Origin: Eretmocerus hayati
Lineage: Eukaryota > Arthropoda > Insecta > Hymenoptera > Aphelinidae
Length of the DNA: 64,000 bases
Direction of reading: 5' to 3'
Assembly: GCA_029851415.1 (NCBI GenBank)
Contig: CM056743.1
Span: forward strand, 64,634,186-64,698,185
A program made the position numbers and the translations under genes. This document shows positions 60,624-64,000 of this stretch, one piece after another. Position 1 is the first letter of the stretch, and every line of letters starts with the position of its first letter. Under the pieces are notes generated by a model that did not search any database, was not told the origin of the DNA, and saw only the letters and a program-made list of their open reading frames with translations.

Positions 60624-63600
60624 CTTCATCCAAGCCAACCTCAGGAAGAGCGGGGACGCAGACGATCTCCTACACGCTGTAGCCAAAGAAGGAGGGATCG
60701 ATGTTCTGATTATTTCCGAACCGCCTCGGAAGCGCGAATTCTCTCGATCCACATTCGATCACTGGAGGACAGCCGTAATCCAGATCATGAATCCTGCGAT
60801 CCGTGAGACTGGACCAGCTGTTAGTGGCCGCGGTTTCGCTCGAAAGACCATAGAGGGCACAGCAGTCTACAGCTGCTACTATTCGCCGTCGCTCAAGATG
60901 CACGAATTCGAAGACGAGCTCCATGACCTAGAAGAGGATGTGAGGCAATGGGGGGCCCAGTTATAATCGCGGGGGATTTCAACTCCAAGGAACCGACTTG
61001 GAGCGGGGGGCCGCGTGATAGACGGGGGGTAATACTCGCTGATGCCATGGAGGCATTGGGATTAGTGCTCGCGAACGAGACGGGGGTTATCACCTACTAC
61101 CGACACGACACTCGGTCCAGGGAGGGAGGTTCGTCTTCGGTCCTCGACCTGACGTTCATGAACCCGTCGCTCATGGGACGTATGACATCATGGGAGGTTC
61201 TGGACACGGAAACATTGAGTGACCATCGACATATTCGGTTTCGGCTTAGGACTGACAGACAGAGACAGACGACACACAGACCGCGACCGACGGGGTGGCA
61301 GGTACGCAAGCTGGATGAGGGGAAATTCCGGGAATCGATAGGAACAGCCGAAGATCTCCCGATGAGCATCACCGCGGACGAGGCTGTGGATATGGTGACG
61401 ACCACCATCACAAGAGCTTGTGACGCATCGATGCCTCGCAAGACAACATCATGCTTTTGGAGGAAACCAGAGTACTGGATCACCGACGAGATAAAAGCCC
61501 TACGAAGGACGAGCAATAAGAAAAGGAGAACCGCGTGGCGATCAAGGAAACTAAAACGACCATCACTGGGGGAAGATGATAGGGCGTACAGAGAAGCAAA
61601 GAAGGCTCTCGTTCTAGCCATCCGGAGAAGCAAAGAGAAGTGCTGGGGTGAATTGTGCGACATGGTTAATGGAGACCCGTGGGGTACGCCATACCGCGTG
61701 GTCATGTCCAAGGTCCGACCCCGGAGGGGCAACCCAGCACCGACTGATGCAGCTACCTTGCGCAGCATCGTGGAAGACCTCTTCCCAGCAGGAGAACCCA
61801 GAGTCACATTCCCTCCAAAGAGCGACGACCCCGTCCCGCTCTTCACTATGCAAGAACTACTCATAGCGGCGAAGAGACTGCCCAACGGCAAGGCCCCTGG
61901 CCTGGACGGCATTCCAAACGAGGCTCTGAAACTGGTCTTCAAATACAACCCAGATTTACTCCTCGACCTCTTCAACATCTGTCTGAGCGCGGGAAATTTC
62001 CCGGATAAGTGGAAACGCCAGAAGCTGGTCCTGATACCTGAAGGTCAAGGAGGTCAACGCCCTCCCAGCATGCTCGACAATATCGGGAAAATGTACGAGA
62101 GGATGGTGCTCAACAGGGTGGAAAAAGCCTACGGAGAGAGCGGCGGGCTATCACCAATGTAGTTTGGGTTCCGGAAGGGACGAAGCACTGTGCACGCGAT
62201 CGAGGAGGTCCAAGAGCGGGTTCAAGCGTCGGTAGGGAACCCATACCAAGGAAGAGGAGGATTCTGTGCCATTATTGCGTTGGACATAAAGAACGCGTTC
62301 AACTGCGCGAGCTGGGAGCGAGTCTATCAATCCCAAGCAGGTAAAGTGCCGCCCTATCTACTAGCCATCACGAGTGACTATCTGCGGAACAGGACACTCG
62401 TGTACGACAACGACGAGGGACGAGAGATCCGGGAACTGTCCGCCGGAATTGGACAGGGATCGGTTTCCGGGCCGTTCAACTGGAACACCCAGTACGACAG
62501 TTCACTGTCTATTGAACTGCCCGAAGGAGCGATAATAGTGGCTTTCGCGGACGACGCGGGGCTCATAGTCTGGTCCGACAACGAGGAACTCTTGGGTAGA
62601 CGCGCAAACGAGGCGCTGGCCCGAGTCTACGAGTGGATGATCAGCAGGCTCCTAGAGCTTGCTGTCAAGAAGTGCGAAGCAATCGTGGTCACAAGACGCA
62701 GGAAGTTTGACTTGCCTCACTCTTACATCAACGGGCAAGAGATCCCACGCAAGACAGAGCTGAAATACCTCGGCGTATAGCTTGACGACAAGTGGTTGTT
62801 CAAGAAGCACATCCAGGAGGCCGCCCAGAAAGCGAGCAGGGTTGGTGCGGCGCTTCAACGGCTGATGCCGAATATCGGAGGACCCAAGGAAGAGAGGCGC
62901 GCACTTCTCAACACCGTCAGCACCTCTATCATGCTCTACGGTGCACCCGTGTGGGGAAAGAGAGTAGAGAAGACCATCATCGAGAAGAAGATGGGGCCTG
63001 TCCACCGGAGAGCGGCCCTGAGAAGTATCCGTGCCTACCGCACCGTGTCAGGAGATGCGGCTTACGTATTGGCGAGTACACCGCCCATCCACTTGCTCGT
63101 CGCGGAGCGAGAGAGGATCTGGGACCGCCAGAAAGTGATCGGAGCCGAACGAGTACTCAACCCGACGATGAAGGAGATTATCCGCGACAACGAGAAGGAA
63201 ACCACCCTTGAGCATTGGCAAACTGAGTGGGATTCGCCATTTGCGAACGGCAGATGGACGCACCGGCTGATCCGTGACGTAGCCAAGTGGGCGGAACGCA
63301 CCCACGGAGAGATGGACTACTGGACGACGCAGGCACTGAGCGATCATGGTTGCTTCGGTTCCTATCTAACAAGGTTCAAGAAGAGGACGACCCCAGCATG
63401 TCAGTCATGCGGGGACGAATGGGATGACGCCGAACATGCCCTGTTCAAGTGCAGCGACACCCGGAGAGAGCGCGCCGAGCTGGATGAGCGGCTGGGTGCT
63501 CAACAAACACCCGAGAATCTCGTCCCGTACTTGCTCCGCAACCAGGAGACATGGGATAGACTCACCGGATACATCAAGCTGGTGATGACCCGCAAAGAGG

Positions 63601-63647
63601 AGAAAGAGAGGGAAGTAAGGTGCCTCGAAGCAGGCGAATCACAGTGA
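60616..63647 (+). pseudogene. R1 ORF2: endonuclease, RT, zinc knuckle
   Basis: Starts at 60616 with QANLRKS (endonuclease), ISEPP, then after a frame change within the G6 run at 60950-60955 continues IIAGDFNSKEPTW, SVLDLTFMN and SDHRHIRFRL. RT blocks: LPNGKAPGLDGIPNEA, GFRKGRST, DIKNAFN, GIGQGSVSGP, AFADDAGLIV. The C-terminal knuckle is CQSCGDEWDDAEHALFKC. Two in-frame TAG codons (62160-62162, 62778-62780) interrupt RT. The endonuclease nicks target DNA and RT copies the RNA at the nick. All key residues I can check are present, so the copy is young. Confidence 0.95.
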
Positions 63648-64000
63648 CTCTGCCGATTGAAACAGAAGAGGCCCAAATGATTCCAGGAGGAATCTGATGC
63701 ACTGAAGAGGGAAGAAAGAAGAAAGAAGAGAGAAGAAAGAAGAAAGAGAGGGAACAATGAAGAATGAAGACAGAAGATGCCGACAAGTGGCCGAAGAGAG
63801 AAGATGGAGAAGAGGAACGCTCGCAATCGAGCGCGAGACATGCAGCTCATCCTGAAGTAATGCTCACGCGGTTCCGGGATGAGATGGCAGATGCAGGTGG
63901 ATCTCCTTCTTGATTGCCCGATGTCCTAGCTATCGGACACCAAGGGGAGAGGGATATTACACGGCCGGGCCCGTGTCCCGCCTGGTATGGCCTGCGTGGG
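63648..64000 (+). other. R1 3' UTR (continues past window)
   Basis: A GA-rich run (63705-63755) followed by the conserved block that also ends the fragments at 6447-6858 and 51335-51615. Confidence 0.85.

Larger units (their letters stand above)
58681..64000 (+). mobile_element. R1-clade non-LTR retrotransposon, almost full length
   Basis: The 5' end at 58681 is shared with the copy ending at 55776. ORF1 and ORF2 overlap, and the 3' UTR runs out of the window. APE-type endonuclease, RT with FADD and a C-terminal zinc knuckle with no RNase H fit the R1 clade (R1/TRAS/SART/Waldo). Inactivated by one frameshift and two in-frame TAG codons. Confidence 0.9.

Noticed and set aside
61097..61978. 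A 293-codon minus-strand frame.
   Set aside because: Shadow of R1 ORF2, which carries endonuclease and RT motifs on the plus strand.

Overview
This window looks like nuclear DNA of an arthropod, most likely an insect. It carries R1-type non-LTR retrotransposons (a clade known from arthropods), a Ty3/Gypsy LTR element primed by tRNA-Lys, Helitron helicase remains, tRNA-derived SINE-like units, and at least one multi-exon gene with GT-AG introns. No bacterial or organellar gene is visible. An expanded BEN-domain gene family and this repeat mix would fit Hymenoptera, but the species cannot be fixed from the sequence. Most of the window is repeats inserted into repeats; inverted (foldback) repeats are unusually dense.

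Layout. 1-6 kb: a 1.5-kb foldback repeat (421-1930), little recognisable coding, and a small duplicated protein fragment (4846-5385). 5.4-8 kb: pieces of an LTR family (minus strand, LTR edge at 6984) broken by an R1 3' fragment; the adjoining internal sequence has a cluster of GGTC-N3/4-GACC palindromes. 8.4-11.6 kb: GTCGCACGGAC-bearing repeats, a foldback transposon (9616-10659) with a tRNA-derived SINE inserted in it (perfect 16-bp target duplication), and a 784-bp Tc1/mariner-style hairpin element (10786-11569). 11.6-14.7 kb: a degenerate 10-bp repeat and a dead Helitron helicase. 15-18 kb: mostly unassigned.

18.1-33.9 kb: a giant imperfect palindrome, arms of about 7.7 and 6.5 kb around a 1.6-kb spacer, with smaller palindromes nested in both arms and in the spacer. 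The right arm carries a four-exon gene (29952-34363, 556 codons plus stop) whose two ends resemble BEN-domain proteins. The left arm carries its divergently oriented mirror copy, which has a nonsense codon and lacks the last exon.

37.8-50.9 kb: a tandem, partly inverted array of about eight ~370-bp units, each built around a 70-nt tRNA-like segment. The whole block is flanked by a 17-bp direct repeat. A 10.4-kb Ty3/Gypsy element (38554-48990, minus strand) sits inside one unit with a 4-bp target duplication. It has two LTRs, a tRNA-Lys PBS, gag, pro, RT, RNase H, integrase with a GPY module, and an extra third ORF, all damaged by stops and frameshifts.

50.9-64 kb: R1-type elements. The best copy (58681 to beyond the window end, plus strand) has ORF1 with three zinc knuckles and ORF2 with endonuclease, RT and a C-terminal zinc knuckle, damaged by one frameshift and two stops. 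A second, minus-strand copy is split: its 5' part (55776-54600) and 3' part (53160-51640) are collinear, but the middle is replaced by a CGATCG-rich satellite. Between these lies an orphan LTR with a full tRNA-Lys PBS (57400-58192).

The functional candidates are the right-arm BEN-like gene and possibly the arm-conserved 144-aa ORF; nearly everything else is selfish DNA or its debris.
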